A stretch of 41,816 nt of DNA from Desulfuromonadales bacterium (GTDB taxonomy: Bacteria > Desulfobacterota > Desulfuromonadia > Desulfuromonadales > Syntrophotaleaceae): the NCBI GenBank assembly GCA_030613545.1, contig JAUWLU010000004.1, positions 1 to 41,816 of the forward strand, given 5' to 3'. Shown in pieces: positions 11,354 through 23,159 of this stretch. Both the position numbers and the translations under genes were made by a program. The notes under the pieces are model-generated. The model saw only the letters and a program-made list of their open reading frames with translations, made no database searches and was not told the origin of the DNA. How positions within the stretch are numbered: position 1 is the first letter of the stretch; the number at the start of each line of letters is the position of its first letter.

Positions 11354-11470
11354 TTTTTTACCACGAAGGACACGAAGAGCACGAAGGGGGCCTCTCATAA
11401 AACAATGCCGATCTTAAGCACGCCTATCGCTATTCTACCGGTTTTTCTTCGTGAACTTCGTGGTGAAATA
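11354..11470. repeat. Palindromic short-period repeat (CACGAAGGA type)
   Basis: ACCACGAAGGACACGAAGAGCACGAAGG inverted against TTCTTCGTGAACTTCGTGGTGAAA. Confidence 0.75.
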
Positions 11471-11509
11471 TGCTCTTTGTAACCACTGCAGCAATGGTCG
11501 TGAACCGGT

Positions 11510-12217
11510 TTAGAGTTTGATCACATAGCTGCCGGCGATCTTGTCGTGCAGCCCCTGTTTGCGTTCATCAAAGGCCACCATCAGATAGCCGATGCCGAGG
11601 ATGATGCCCGAGACGAATTTGCCGATCGTCTCCCGTAGCGCCGCGCCGCCGTAGCCGAGATCGCCGCCGTCCTTGCGTATGACCTTGATGCGCAGGGCCA
11701 TTTTGCCCAGGGTCTGGCCGCAGGAACCGGTGAAGATCACATAGTAGGCCAGGCCGAGCACCGTGGTAAAGAGCCAGATCAGCACCGCCATGGCACCGTC
11801 GCCATTGCCGAGACCGCCGAGCAGGGCGCCGCTGGCGCCGAGGACGACACCGCTGACGACCTGCAGGATAAATACCACCACCGAGTCGAGTAGGGAGGCC
11901 ACCACCCGTAGCCAGAACCCGGCGTATTGCTGCACCACAGCCCCGTCCGGCAGGGCCTGGGCGACCAGGGTCAGACCGCAGTTGCGGCAGCGTTCCGCGA
12001 CCTTCTGACGCAGATTGCAGGCCATGCAGGTGATCAGCACCTCTTCCGGCGGTCTTACCGGGGCGGCGTTCTCAAGGGGCGGCGGGTCGATAGCCGCCGG
12101 TTTGCTGAAGGGAAATGACTGGCCGCAGCTCGGACAATTGACCCGCTGGACGTCGGCAGGAATGGTCTGCTCGTCGATGTCTTTGCTGAACCCGCAGTGC
12201 GGGCAACGGATATCCAT
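11510..12217 (-). CDS. Zinc-ribbon and RDD-family membrane protein
   Basis: MDIRCPHCGFSK..VNCPSCGQSF..CMACNLRQKVAERCRNCG Cys pairs, then RDD-like membrane region (GFWLRVVASLLDSVVVFI, QTLGKMALRIKVI). Confidence 0.8.
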   Translation of the reverse strand: MDIRCPHCGFSKDIDEQTIPADVQRVNCPSCGQSFPFSKPAAIDPPPLENAAPVRPPEEVLITCMACNLRQKVAERCRNCGLTLVAQALPDGAVVQQYAGFWLRVVASLLDSVVVFILQVVSGVVLGASGALLGGLGNGDGAMAVLIWLFTTVLGLAYYVIFTGSCGQTLGKMALRIKVIRKDGGDLGYGGAALRETIGKFVSGIILGIGYLMVAFDERKQGLHDKIAGSYVIKL

Positions 12218-12398
12218 GATCTCTCCCAGGGTTGATCAGTGTCCAGTGTGGTTAGTCTCGTCAATGCATTCTGAGACATTTTTGGTGCTGCCAAGACGTC
12301 GCCAATGCAGGCCTAACCGTGTGTTAAGTCAAGTTGGGGCAACGCTGGCATCCATGAGACGGGCCTGAATCAGCAGGCAGGATTAGCCGCACAGGATA

Positions 12399-13307
12399 CT
12401 AGCCCATCAGGCTGGCCATGATGGCCTTCTGCACATGCAGGCGATTCTCGGCCTCGTCGAAGACCACCGAATGGGGTCCTTCGATGACTTCGTCGGTAAT
12501 CTCCTCGTCGCGGTGAGCCGGCAGGCAGTGTAGTACGATGCACTCGGGATCGGCTACGGCGACCACCTGACTGTTGATCTGAAAACCGGCAAAGGCTTTT
12601 TCCCGCTCCTTCTGTTCCTCCTCCTGGCCCATGCTGGCCCAGACATCGGTGTTGAGGACCTGGGCGCCCCGCGCCGCTGCCAGCGGATCGTTGGTGTAGA
12701 TGACCTTGGCGCCCATCTTTTCGGCGCGGGCCATCACCTGCGGATCGGGCTCGTAGCCGGCCGGGGTAGCGACCCGCAGTTCGAAGCCGAATACCGCCGC
12801 GGCGTTGATCCAGCTGTTGGCCATGTTGTTGCCGTCGCCGATCCAGCAGTAGGTCAGGTCGCGGTAGTTGGTCTTGTGCTCGATGACGGTGAAGAGATCG
12901 GCCATGAGCTGGCAGGGATGGTAGCTGTCGGTCAGGCCGTTGATTACCGGAATGTCCGAGAGTCGGGCCAACTCCTCCACCGCAGCCTGGGAAAAGGTGC
13001 GGATCATGATGCCATCGACGTAGCGGGACATGACCCGGGCGGTATCTTTGATCGGCTCGCCGCGCCCCATCTGGGTGCTGCTGGACGAAAGGAACAGGGC
13101 GTGTCCGCCGAGCTGGTACATGCCGACTTCAAAGGAAACCCGAGTGCGGGTGGAACTCTTTTCGAACAACATGCCCAGGGTCTGGCCCTGCAGCAGGCGA
13201 TGCTCTTCGCCCTTTTTCTGCTTGGCTTTTAACTCGCGAGCCAGGTCAAAGATCCCTTCCAGTTCCTCAAGGGTCCAGTCGGTGAGGCAGAGAAAGTCCT
13301 TTTTCAC
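12399..13307 (-). CDS. argF: Ornithine carbamoyltransferase
   Basis: FEKSSTRTRVSFEVGM, YHPCQLMADL, HCLPAHRDEEITDEV. Confidence 0.96.
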   Translation of the reverse strand: MKKDFLCLTDWTLEELEGIFDLARELKAKQKKGEEHRLLQGQTLGMLFEKSSTRTRVSFEVGMYQLGGHALFLSSSSTQMGRGEPIKDTARVMSRYVDGIMIRTFSQAAVEELARLSDIPVINGLTDSYHPCQLMADLFTVIEHKTNYRDLTYCWIGDGNNMANSWINAAAVFGFELRVATPAGYEPDPQVMARAEKMGAKVIYTNDPLAAARGAQVLNTDVWASMGQEEEQKEREKAFAGFQINSQVVAVADPECIVLHCLPAHRDEEITDEVIEGPHSVVFDEAENRLHVQKAIMASLMG

Positions 13308-13363
13308 GATCAGTCCTCCTGATAAATAAGGGGGCGGAAACAGCGTCTGCCGCCCTTTTTAAG

Positions 13364-14557
13364 TCAAATTTCCTGCAGGATGCCGTCCAGAATGGCCAGC
13401 GCTTCGTCGATCTCTTCGCGGGTGACGATCAATGGCGGCAAAAAGCGCAGCACCGTGTCAGCGGTACAATTGATCAATAGACCCTGCTTCAGGGCTCGGG
13501 AGACAATATCGGCGCCCGGAATGGTCAGTTCCATGCCGAGAATCAGACCCTGGCCGCGCACTTCCTTGATAAAGGGGAAGCGGTTCCGCAGTTCTTCCAG
13601 GCGGCTGCGCAGGTAGTCGCCCATGGCGACGCAGTTGTCGAGCACGCCGTCTTCGAGCAGGGTGCGCATGGCGGCCAGGGCGGCATTGCTCATCAGCGGG
13701 TTGCCGCCGAAGGTGGAGCCGTGGGAGCCGGGGCCGAAAGATTCGGCAACTGTTTCCGTGGCGATCATGGCGCCGATGGGCGGACCGCCGGCCAGGGCTT
13801 TGGCCAGGGTCATGATGTCCGGAGCCACGCCGTCCTGCTCATAGGCGAACAGGGTGCCGGTGCGGCCGCAGCCGACCTGAACCTCGTCGAAGACCAGCAA
13901 CAGGTCGTGCTCGTCGCAGATTTCTCGCACCGCGGCCAGATAGCCCGGCGGCGCTACTCGCACGCCCCCTTCGCCCTGGACCGGTTCCAGCATAACGGCG
14001 CAGACGTTGGGACTGATGGCCTTGCGCAGGGCTTCGGCGTCGCCAAAGGGCACATAGTGAAAACCGGGCAACAGGGGATTGAAACCGGCTTTGACTTTGT
14101 CCTGGCCGGTGGCGCTGATGGTGCCGATGGTGCGGCCGTGAAAGGAGGCCAGGGCGGTGATGACCTCGAAGCGGTTGGAACCGAACTTCTCCGCGCTGTA
14201 TTTGCGTACCAGTTTCATCGCCGCTTCATTGGCTTCGGCGCCGCTGTTGCAGAAAAACACCCGGTCGCCGAAAGAATGCTGGCAGAGCAGCTCGGCCAGT
14301 TCGGTCTGGGCGGGAATGTGGTAGAAGTTGGAGCAGTGGATCAGCTGCGCGGCCTGCTGCTGCAGAGCCGCGACCACCTTGGGATGGCAGTGGCCAAGGT
14401 TGTTGACCGCCACCCCGGCGAGAAAGTCGAGGTAGCCCTTGCCATCCACGTCCCACAGCCGGCAGCCCTCGCCGCGCACCGCCACCAGCGGATAGCGGCC
14501 ATAGGTCTTGGCCAGGTGCTTGTCACTCCGGGCGATCCATTGTTCAGAAGCGGTCAT
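13364..14557 (-). CDS. argD: Acetylornithine aminotransferase
   Basis: LDFLAGVAVNNLGHCHP, FCNSGAEANEAAMKLVRKY, LVFDEVQVGCGRTG, TLAKALAGGPPIGAM. Confidence 0.95.
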   Translation of the reverse strand: MTASEQWIARSDKHLAKTYGRYPLVAVRGEGCRLWDVDGKGYLDFLAGVAVNNLGHCHPKVVAALQQQAAQLIHCSNFYHIPAQTELAELLCQHSFGDRVFFCNSGAEANEAAMKLVRKYSAEKFGSNRFEVITALASFHGRTIGTISATGQDKVKAGFNPLLPGFHYVPFGDAEALRKAISPNVCAVMLEPVQGEGGVRVAPPGYLAAVREICDEHDLLLVFDEVQVGCGRTGTLFAYEQDGVAPDIMTLAKALAGGPPIGAMIATETVAESFGPGSHGSTFGGNPLMSNAALAAMRTLLEDGVLDNCVAMGDYLRSRLEELRNRFPFIKEVRGQGLILGMELTIPGADIVSRALKQGLLINCTADTVLRFLPPLIVTREEIDEALAILDGILQEI

Positions 14558-15444
14558 CAGGCAAACCTCCCTACGGCAGTGCCGATCCCTTTATCGGTGA
14601 AAATTTCCAGCAGGCAGGCGTGTTCCACCCGTCCGTCGATGATGTGAGCCTTGTGCACCCCTTCGCTGACGGCGTCGCAGCAGCAGTTGATCTTGGGGAT
14701 CATGCCGCCGCTGATGGTGCCGTCGTTGATCAGGTCGGGGGCGCGGTCGATGTCGATGGTGGAGATCAACTGGCCGCTCTTGTCCTTGACCCCCTCGATA
14801 TCGGTGAGCAGGATAAGCTTCTCAGCCCGCAGGGCGGCGGCGATGCGGCCAGCCACCAGATCGGCGTTGATGTTGTAGGTCTCGCCGTCGAGGCCGACCC
14901 CGACCGGGGCGATGACCGGGATAAAGCCGCTGTTTTCCAGGGCGCTGATGATCTGCGGATTGATCTGCTCGACCTCGCCGACCATGCCGACGTCGATGAT
15001 CTCCGGTGTCAGAGTGTCGGGGTTGAGGGCTTTGACCTCCAGCTTGCGGGCCACGATGAGCCGGCCGTCCTTGCCGCTCAGCCCCACTGCCTTGCCGTCG
15101 TGGCTGTTGATGTTGGCGACGATCTCCTTGTTGACCTTGCCGCCAAGGACCATCTCTACCACATCCATGGTCTCTGCATCGGTCACCCGCATGCCCTGTA
15201 CGAAGCGGGTTTCCTTGCCCATGGCCTTGAGTACCTGGCCGATCTGCGGCCCGCCGCCGTGGACGATGACCGGATTGAGGCCGATGTATTTAAGCAGCAC
15301 GATGTCCTTGGCAAATCCCCGCTTGAGGCGCTCTTCGACCATGGCGTTGCCGCCGTACTTGATGACGATGGTCTTGTTGGCGAAGCGCTTGATATAGGGC
15401 AGCGCCTCCATCAAAACACCCGCTTTTCTGATCAGTTCTTCCAT
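14557..15444 (-). CDS. argB: Acetylglutamate kinase
   Basis: [40 protein letters not shown]. Confidence 0.96.
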   Translation of the reverse strand: MEELIRKAGVLMEALPYIKRFANKTIVIKYGGNAMVEERLKRGFAKDIVLLKYIGLNPVIVHGGGPQIGQVLKAMGKETRFVQGMRVTDAETMDVVEMVLGGKVNKEIVANINSHDGKAVGLSGKDGRLIVARKLEVKALNPDTLTPEIIDVGMVGEVEQINPQIISALENSGFIPVIAPVGVGLDGETYNINADLVAGRIAAALRAEKLILLTDIEGVKDKSGQLISTIDIDRAPDLINDGTISGGMIPKINCCCDAVSEGVHKAHIIDGRVEHACLLEIFTDKGIGTAVGRFA

Positions 15445-15532
15445 GCTTGGCTTCTTTCCGGTTTATCTTTATATAGGATTTTAAAATAGGTTGCGGACTC
15501 GGCAGTAATGTTCCTTGAGTCCCGGACCTGGA

Positions 15533-16857
<1,325 letters not shown>

Positions 16858-16861
<4 letters not shown>

Positions 16862-17391
16862 GGCAGGCTCTCGGAAGTGATGTGGTCGTTGGTGTAGATG
16901 CAGATGTCGGCGGCTATTTTCAATGCTTCTTCGGCGATCTGCCTGGCTTCGAGCTGTGAGTGGCCCACCAGGGCTTTGGCCGCGGCCTGGGCGAAGGGGC
17001 CACCGGAGCCGATGGCGGCGATGCCGTCGTCCGGCTCGATAACGTCGCCGGCACCGGACAGCACCAGGGTCGTTTCGGCATCGGCGACGATCAGCAGCGC
17101 CTCCAGCTTGCGCAAGATCTGGTCGGTGCGCCAGTCTTTGGCCAGGGCCACCGCCGCCTTGGGCAGATTGCCGCGAAACTCCTGCACCTTGGCCTCGAAC
17201 CTTTCAAACAGGGTGAAGGCGTCGGCGGTGCTGCCGGCAAAGCCGGCCAGAATCCGCTCGTTGTACATGCGGCGGATCTTGCGCGCGGTATGCTTCATGA
17301 CCGTGTTGTTCAGAGTCACCTGACCGTCGCCGGCCATGGCGATCTGGTCGTCTTTACGCACGCAGATGATGGTTGTTCCGCGAATATCCAT
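16858..17391 (-). CDS. hslV: ATP-dependent protease proteolytic subunit HslV
   Basis: [39 protein letters not shown]; overlaps hslU start by 4 bp. Confidence 0.97.
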
Positions 17392-17629
17392 GGTCTCTTT
17401 TCAGGTTGATGATCATTTTGAAAAAATAGAGGATATTTTAACACATGCCCAGGGCTAAAAAAAGAAAAATGGCAAAGAACTGGGCCTTTGCCAGGGGCGA
17501 TATGAACTGGGCGTGAGCGAAATCAAGTTGTTTTTTTCGAAGGATCCACAAGGTAGGATAGGATCTATTGGTTGCTGCCAAGGAGTTCACTGCCGTTCGC
17601 ATTGTGGGAGGGATATCAAGTAGGCAACA

Positions 17630-17668
17630 AAAGCTGCCGGCAGACCAAAGAAGGGGGCCGGCAGCTTA
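17630..17668 (-). terminator. Candidate Rho-independent terminator downstream of cupin gene
   Basis: AAGCTGCCGGC ... GCCGGCAGCTT hairpin followed on the minus strand by TTTTGTTG. Confidence 0.6.
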
Positions 17669-17695
17669 GCGTTTTTCGGAATGGGACGGTTATTT

Positions 17696-17733
17696 GATGC
17701 TTTCGCAAAAAGCCATGAGATGGCGACGCCATC
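17696..17733 (-). repeat. Short (internally deleted) MITE-like element copy B
   Basis: GATGCTTTCGCAAAAAGCCATGAGATGGCGACGCCATC, both ends of the long form without the interior; flanked by TTATTT direct repeats (17690-17695, 17734-17739). Confidence 0.85.
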
Positions 17734-18078
17734 TTATTTGAGGGGCGGGGTAAAGAGAGCCAGCAGTTCAACCGGCTCTTCTCCGACGTTCTTCAGGTTG
17801 TGGGAGACCCCCGCTGGTGCCACCACACAGCATCCGGCGGTGAGCAGGGTCTCTTTGCCGTTCATGGTGCAGAGCGCCTCGCCGCCGAGGATGTAAAACG
17901 TTTCGGCCTGCTGGTCGTGGGTGTGTGTGCGAATCTCGCCGCCGACTTCGATGCGGCCGCGATGGACGGAGAGGGCAGGGTTGAGGGCCGCGGTCACCAC
18001 GTCACGCAAAAAGAAACGGTCGTGCGTCGGATGGGCGTATTCTTCCTGCTCGGCGGTGCGAACGATGGTTCCCTTCAT
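17734..18078 (-). CDS. Cupin domain protein
   Basis: RIEVGGEIRTHTHDQQAETFYILGGEALCTMNGKETLLTAGCCVVAPAGVSHNLKN cupin motifs. Confidence 0.85.
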   Translation of the reverse strand: MKGTIVRTAEQEEYAHPTHDRFFLRDVVTAALNPALSVHRGRIEVGGEIRTHTHDQQAETFYILGGEALCTMNGKETLLTAGCCVVAPAGVSHNLKNVGEEPVELLALFTPPLK

Positions 18079-18129
18079 AATTTTCCCCGTCCTTCTTTGT
18101 AATGGTTTTCAGTAGAATCGGTCAAAAAG

Positions 18130-18645
18130 TACAAACCCTAATGTCGCCGGTCCCGGCCGGCAGCCGGATTACTTTCTTTGCTGGCTCCAAAGAAAGTAAT
18201 CAAAGAAAGGGCCTGGCTGTCGCCGGACTTCCGTCGCGGGCGGCGGCGGATCGATCATTCTTTGCTGCGCTATGGGCAGGTTGGCTCTTCGTTGGCGACC
18301 CCCCTGATCCGGCACGGGTTGCCCGGCCGGGAACACCCGCAGCGACGCCAGGGCTTGTGCATGGCTTGTTGCAGGTTTTTAAAGGCTTTTACACCAGTAA
18401 AGCATAGGATCCCGCTGAGCAAGGGAAGCGGAACAGTGGCCTCAGCAACCAACTCTCGCAAGAGAGGGCGCGGCAAAGAATCCGCCGTCGCTGCGGCACG
18501 ATACAACGGTCGTTGCTTCCGCTGCCCTGACGACCTGCTGCCCCACGCAGTGGCAGCCATTTTTTGCCTACTTTTTGTTGGCTCGGACAAAAAGTAGGGC
18601 GTCTGGCGGGACGCGACCCGCCGGTGTTGATGTTGATTGGTCAGA
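18130..18645 (+). repeat. Long composite intergenic repeat, copy 2
   Basis: Same ordered blocks as the reverse complement of 2125-2640, including CTTTCTTTG/CAAAGAAAG and CTACTTTTTG/CAAAAAGTAG hairpins and the GGGACGCGACCCGCCGG end. Confidence 0.75.
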
Positions 18646-18679
18646 TTGCAACCGCCAACCTCGCCGGTATCGTCTTTCC

Positions 18680-21331
18680 TTAAGCCGTCTCCAGCGCCTC
18701 GGCAATAATCTCCGGAGCTGCAGCCAAGGCTTCACTGAGCTGCTCCGGCTTACTGCCGCCAGCTTGGGCCAGGTCGGGCCGGCCACCACCGCCGCCGCCG
18801 ACCATGGCGGCCAGCTGTTTGATCAACGTCCCGGCCTGCAGACGTTTGGTCAGGTCTTTGGTGACCGCCACCAGCAACCCGGCCTTGCCGCCATGGGCGC
18901 CGCCGAGAATCAGCACACCCGACTCCATGCGATCGCGAACCTGGTCGGCCAACTCGCGCAGGGCCTTGCCATCGAGGTTGTCGGCCCGACCGCAGACCAG
19001 CTGAATGCCGGCCACGTCGCTGGCCTGCTTGAGCAGATCGCCAGCCTGGTCCGCGTTGAGCTTGCCTTGCAGGGCTTCTACCTCGCGCTCCAGTTCCTTC
19101 TGCCGCTCCAGCAGTTTGCGCAGCCGGGTTTCGAGCTGAGGACGATCGGTTTTGACCAGAGCCGCCAACTGGTCGAGGGTCTGTTCCTGGCCGCGCACCA
19201 GCTCCAGGGCCTTGGCGCCGGTTGCTGCCTCGATGCGCCGCACGCCGGCGGCGATGCCGGTCTCCTGGACGATCTTGAACAGGCCGATATCCCCCGAGGC
19301 GCCGGTGTGCGTACCGCCGCACAGTTCCATGCTGAAGTCGCCGATCCGTACCACCCGCACCGCATCGCCGTAACTTTCGCCGAACAGGGCGGTGGCGCCG
19401 GCGGCGACCGCCTCGTCTGTGGACATCTGCTGAGTGGCGACCCGCAGGTTGTCGCGGATGCGGCGGTTGACCTGCTCCTCGATGCGGATCAACTCGTCGG
19501 CGGTCAGGGCCGAGAAATGAATGAAGTCGAAACGCAGCCGCTCCGGGGTGACCAGGGAACCGGCCTGCTGGACGTGTTCGCCGAGGGTTTCGGCCAGTAC
19601 CTTTTGCAGAATGTGGGTGCTGGTGTGGTTGAGGGCGGTGGCCTGGCGCAGGGCCTGATCCACGGTCAGTTCGGCGCCGGGACCCTTGGCGACGCTGCCC
19701 TCGATGACCTTGCCGACATGCACGGTCAGTTCCGGCAGCGGCTTCTTGGTGTCGCTGATCGTCACCTTGCCGGTGGCGGTGGCGAGTTCGCCCCGGTCGC
19801 CGGTCTGGCCGCCCGATTCGCCGTAGAAGGGGGTGGCGGCGGTGACGATCTCTACTTCACTGCCCTGGTCGGCGCGGCCGACCGGCTGGCCGTCCTGCAG
19901 GATGGCGACGATTTCGCTGCTGCCGGTGAGGCTGTCGTAGCCGGTGAATGCGCTGCGCAGACCCTCCTCGACCAGTTGCCGGTAGATGCCGGCCACCGCT
20001 TCTTCACCGGAGCCCTTCCAGTGCTCGCGGGCCTTGCGGCGCTGCTCTTCCATGGCGCTGTCGAAACCGGCTTCGTCGATGGTGAAGCCTTCACCGGCGA
20101 CGATGTCGGCGGTCAGGTCGATGGGAAAGCCGTAGGTGTCGTAGAGGCGGAAGGCTATCTCGCCGGGAAGGACGGTCTGTTTCTGCTGCTGCAGGCGAGC
20201 GACTTCGTCGGTCAGGATGCGCAGGCCGTTGTCGAGGGTCTGGATGAAGCGTTCCTCTTCGTTCTTGACCACCTTGGCCACGTAGTCGGTGCGCTGGGCC
20301 ATCTCCGGATAGGCCTCGGCCATCGATTCGAGCACGAACACCGCGCTGCGGTAAAGGACCGGCTCCTCGAAGCCGAGCATCTTGGCATGGCGGGCGGCAC
20401 GGCGCATGATGCGCCGCAGCACGTAGCCGCGCCCTTCGTTGCTCGGCAGCACGCCGTCGGCGATGAGAAAGGCGGTGGCCCGGCTGTGGTCGGCGATGAC
20501 CCGCATGGAGACATCCTGCTCCTCGTCGGCGCCGTACTCTTTGCCGGCCAGTTCTTCGATGTAGGCGATGATGCCCCGCAGCAGGTCGCAGTCGTAGTTG
20601 CTCTGTACCCCTTGAACTACGGCGGCGATGCGCTCCAGGCCCATGCCGGTGTCGATGGACGGCTTCGGCAGCGGGCTCAGGGTGCCGTCGGCGCTGCGGT
20701 CGTACTGCATGAAGACCAGGTTCCACAGTTCCAGGTAGCGGTCGCAGTCGCAGCTGCCGATGCCGCAGTCGGGGCCGCAGGTCATTGCTTCGCCCTGGTC
20801 GATGTGAATCTCCGAGCAGGGGCCGCAGGGACCGGTCTCGCCCATGGACCAGAAGTTGTCTTTTTCGCCCATGCGAATGATCCGCTCTTCCGGCAGGCCG
20901 ATCTGGTCGCGCCAGAGGGAAAAGGCCTCCTCGTCGTCGCGGAACACGGTGATCCACAGCTTGTCCACAGGAAGCTTCATCTCAACCGTAAGAAACTCCC
21001 AGGCGTAGCGGATGGCATCTTCTTTGAAATAGTCGCCGAAGGAGAAGTTGCCGAGCATCTCGAAAAAGGTGTGGTGGCGGGCGGTGCGGCCGACATTCTC
21101 CAGGTCGTTGTGTTTGCCGCCGGCCCGCACGCACTTCTGTACCGAGGAGGCTCGCACATAGTCGCGCCTTTCGCGGCCGAGAAAGACGTCCTTGAACTGG
21201 TTCATGCCGGCGTTGATGAACAGCAGGGTCGGATCGTTATGCGGGATCAGCGGCGAGGAAGCGACCAGGGTGTGGTTGCGCTCCTCGAAATAGCGCAAAA
21301 AGCGGCTGCGGATTTCATTGGCTGTGAGCAT
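18680..21331 (-). CDS. alaS: Alanyl-tRNA synthetase
   Basis: [69 protein letters not shown]. Confidence 0.97.
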   Translation of the reverse strand: MLTANEIRSRFLRYFEERNHTLVASSPLIPHNDPTLLFINAGMNQFKDVFLGRERRDYVRASSVQKCVRAGGKHNDLENVGRTARHHTFFEMLGNFSFGDYFKEDAIRYAWEFLTVEMKLPVDKLWITVFRDDEEAFSLWRDQIGLPEERIIRMGEKDNFWSMGETGPCGPCSEIHIDQGEAMTCGPDCGIGSCDCDRYLELWNLVFMQYDRSADGTLSPLPKPSIDTGMGLERIAAVVQGVQSNYDCDLLRGIIAYIEELAGKEYGADEEQDVSMRVIADHSRATAFLIADGVLPSNEGRGYVLRRIMRRAARHAKMLGFEEPVLYRSAVFVLESMAEAYPEMAQRTDYVAKVVKNEEERFIQTLDNGLRILTDEVARLQQQKQTVLPGEIAFRLYDTYGFPIDLTADIVAGEGFTIDEAGFDSAMEEQRRKAREHWKGSGEEAVAGIYRQLVEEGLRSAFTGYDSLTGSSEIVAILQDGQPVGRADQGSEVEIVTAATPFYGESGGQTGDRGELATATGKVTISDTKKPLPELTVHVGKVIEGSVAKGPGAELTVDQALRQATALNHTSTHILQKVLAETLGEHVQQAGSLVTPERLRFDFIHFSALTADELIRIEEQVNRRIRDNLRVATQQMSTDEAVAAGATALFGESYGDAVRVVRIGDFSMELCGGTHTGASGDIGLFKIVQETGIAAGVRRIEAATGAKALELVRGQEQTLDQLAALVKTDRPQLETRLRKLLERQKELEREVEALQGKLNADQAGDLLKQASDVAGIQLVCGRADNLDGKALRELADQVRDRMESGVLILGGAHGGKAGLLVAVTKDLTKRLQAGTLIKQLAAMVGGGGGGRPDLAQAGGSKPEQLSEALAAAPEIIAEALETA

Positions 21332-21355
21332 GAGCGGTCTCTGTTACCTTTCTTA

Positions 21356-21501
21356 ATGGCGTCGCAAAAAGTCCGCCCTGCGGCGTTGCAGTGGTTTTTC
21401 AGGACTTCGACATACGGTGTATGCCTTCACCCCTGAAAAATCACTACGCCTTGCAGGTCGAAATTTTTGCTTAGCCATCTCATGGCTTTTTGCGAAAGTG
21501 C
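21356..21501 (+). repeat. MITE-like element copy C (right end degenerate)
   Basis: ATGGCGTCGCAAAAAGTCCGCCC ... CTCATGGCTTTTTGCGAAAGTGC; near identical to copies D and E. Confidence 0.9.
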
Positions 21502-21550
21502 GGACGATTGGGTCGACGCAGGGGCGTTGAAAATCGCACCGCACGGGGCA

Positions 21551-22033
21551 TTAGCTGCCTTTCAGTTGTTCCAGTATTGCCGCCAGGGCGAAGCCCCGGC
21601 GTAAAAAATAATTGACGACTCGGCGTTTCTCCCGGTCGTCAGCCTGTCGATAGTCAAAGGAAGGGAAACGCCGCTCCAGCAGTTCGGCGAGCAGCGCCTC
21701 CTCGTTGAAGTCTGCTTTCAGTTCCGCCAGGGTTTGCTCGGCAAGCTCTTCGGCGATGCCGGCAAGCTGCAGCTCCCGTCGCAATCGCGCACCGACGGCC
21801 CGGCCGCCGGTCAGCAACTGGCGGGCCCGGCAGCGGGCGAAACGACTGTCGTCGACATAGCCGTATTCCCGGCAGCGGTCTACTGCGGCTGATATTGCGT
21901 CCGCCTCAAAGCCCTTGCGTTGCAGTCTTGACGCCAGTTCTTTTTCGCTCCGTTCACGGGTTTTCAACAACCGCAAGGCGGCGTTGAAGGCGTCATTCCT
22001 GATCATTGCCCTCGGACGCACCTTCCGCCTCAT
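21551..22033 (-). CDS. recX: Regulatory protein RecX
   Basis: ALRLLKTRERSEKELASRLQRKGF, CREYGYVDDSRFA; start may be the internal Met at 22006. Confidence 0.85.
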   Translation of the reverse strand: MRRKVRPRAMIRNDAFNAALRLLKTRERSEKELASRLQRKGFEADAISAAVDRCREYGYVDDSRFARCRARQLLTGGRAVGARLRRELQLAGIAEELAEQTLAELKADFNEEALLAELLERRFPSFDYRQADDREKRRVVNYFLRRGFALAAILEQLKGS

Positions 22034-23159
22034 CCTGTGGCGCTCCTTCGTGAGGGCGCTCGAAATCGTCCCAGCTCAAATCCGAGGTAGAGGAGATGCC
22101 GGAGGCCTTGAGCTTGAAGTCGTCGGGGTTGGAACTCTGGCGCAGGGCTTCCTCGAAGGTGATGAGATTTTGCTTGTAGAGGGTCATCAGCGACTGGTCG
22201 AAGGTCTGCATGCCGTAGGAGACGTAGCCCTGCTGAATAGCGTCGCGCAGCAGCTTGGTCTTCTCCCGGTCGTCGATGAGGTCGCGGGTACGGGCGGTGG
22301 AAACCATGACCTCCACCGCCGGGACCCGGCCCTTGCCGTCGGCCCGCGGCACCAGGCGCTGGGAGATGACCGCCTTGATGATACCGGACAGCTGCGCGCG
22401 AATCTGCCGGTGCTGATGGGGCGGGAAGACCGAGATGATGCGGTTGATCGATTCCGGAGCGTCGACGGTATGCAGGGTAGCCAGCACCAGATGGCCGGTC
22501 TCGGCGGCGTGCAGGGCGGTTTCCACCGTCTCCTGGTCGCGCATCTCGCCAATCAGGATGACGTCCGGGTCCTGGCGCAGGGCGTACTTGAGGGCGGTGG
22601 GGAAGTTTTCCGTGTCGCTGCCGATCTCGCGCTGGTTGATGATCGACTTGCGGTCCTTGTGGAGGAATTCGATGGGGTCCTCCACGGTGAGGATGTGCAC
22701 GGTGCGCTGGCTGTTGATGTAGTCGATCATGGCCGCCAGGGTGGTCGACTTGCCGGAGCCGGTGGCGCCGGTGACCAGCACCAGGCCGCGCAGTTCCATG
22801 GCGATCTTCTTGATCACCGGCGGCAGGGTCAGTTCGGCCAGGTTGGGGATGGTAAAGGGGATGACGCGGAAGACCATGGTGATGCTGCCGCGCTGGCTGA
22901 AGATGTTGGCGCGGAAGCGCCCCAGGCCAGGCACGCCGTAGGCCATGTCGACCTCGTGGGTTTCTTCAAAATGGCGCTGGCGCTTTTCATTCATGATGGC
23001 AAAGGCGATCTGCCGGGTCTCGTCGGCGCTGATCCGTTCGGCCTTGGGCAGCGGCCGCAGGGCGCCGTCGATGCGGTAGATGGGCGGCAGCCCCGGCTTG
23101 ATGTGGATATCCGAAGCCTTGGCCTTAAGGGCTATGGTGAGGATTTCATTCAGTTCCAT
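21993..23159 (-). CDS. pilT: Twitching motility ATPase PilT
   Basis: [88 protein letters not shown]; the supplied ORF extends further upstream. Confidence 0.93.
   Translation of the reverse strand: MELNEILTIALKAKASDIHIKPGLPPIYRIDGALRPLPKAERISADETRQIAFAIMNEKRQRHFEETHEVDMAYGVPGLGRFRANIFSQRGSITMVFRVIPFTIPNLAELTLPPVIKKIAMELRGLVLVTGATGSGKSTTLAAMIDYINSQRTVHILTVEDPIEFLHKDRKSIINQREIGSDTENFPTALKYALRQDPDVILIGEMRDQETVETALHAAETGHLVLATLHTVDAPESINRIISVFPPHQHRQIRAQLSGIIKAVISQRLVPRADGKGRVPAVEVMVSTARTRDLIDDREKTKLLRDAIQQGYVSYGMQTFDQSLMTLYKQNLITFEEALRQSSNPDDFKLKASGISSTSDLSWDDFERPHEGAPQDEAEGASEGNDQE

Noticed and set aside
13330-13360. GGGCGG...CCGCCC hairpin between argF and argD as a terminator
   Set aside because: T-run is on the plus strand while both genes are on the minus strand; poor fit for termination of this operon.
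18575-21436. 953-aa plus-strand ORF antisense to alaS
   Set aside because: Shadow ORF caused by GC-rich codon bias; the minus strand encodes unambiguous AlaS.
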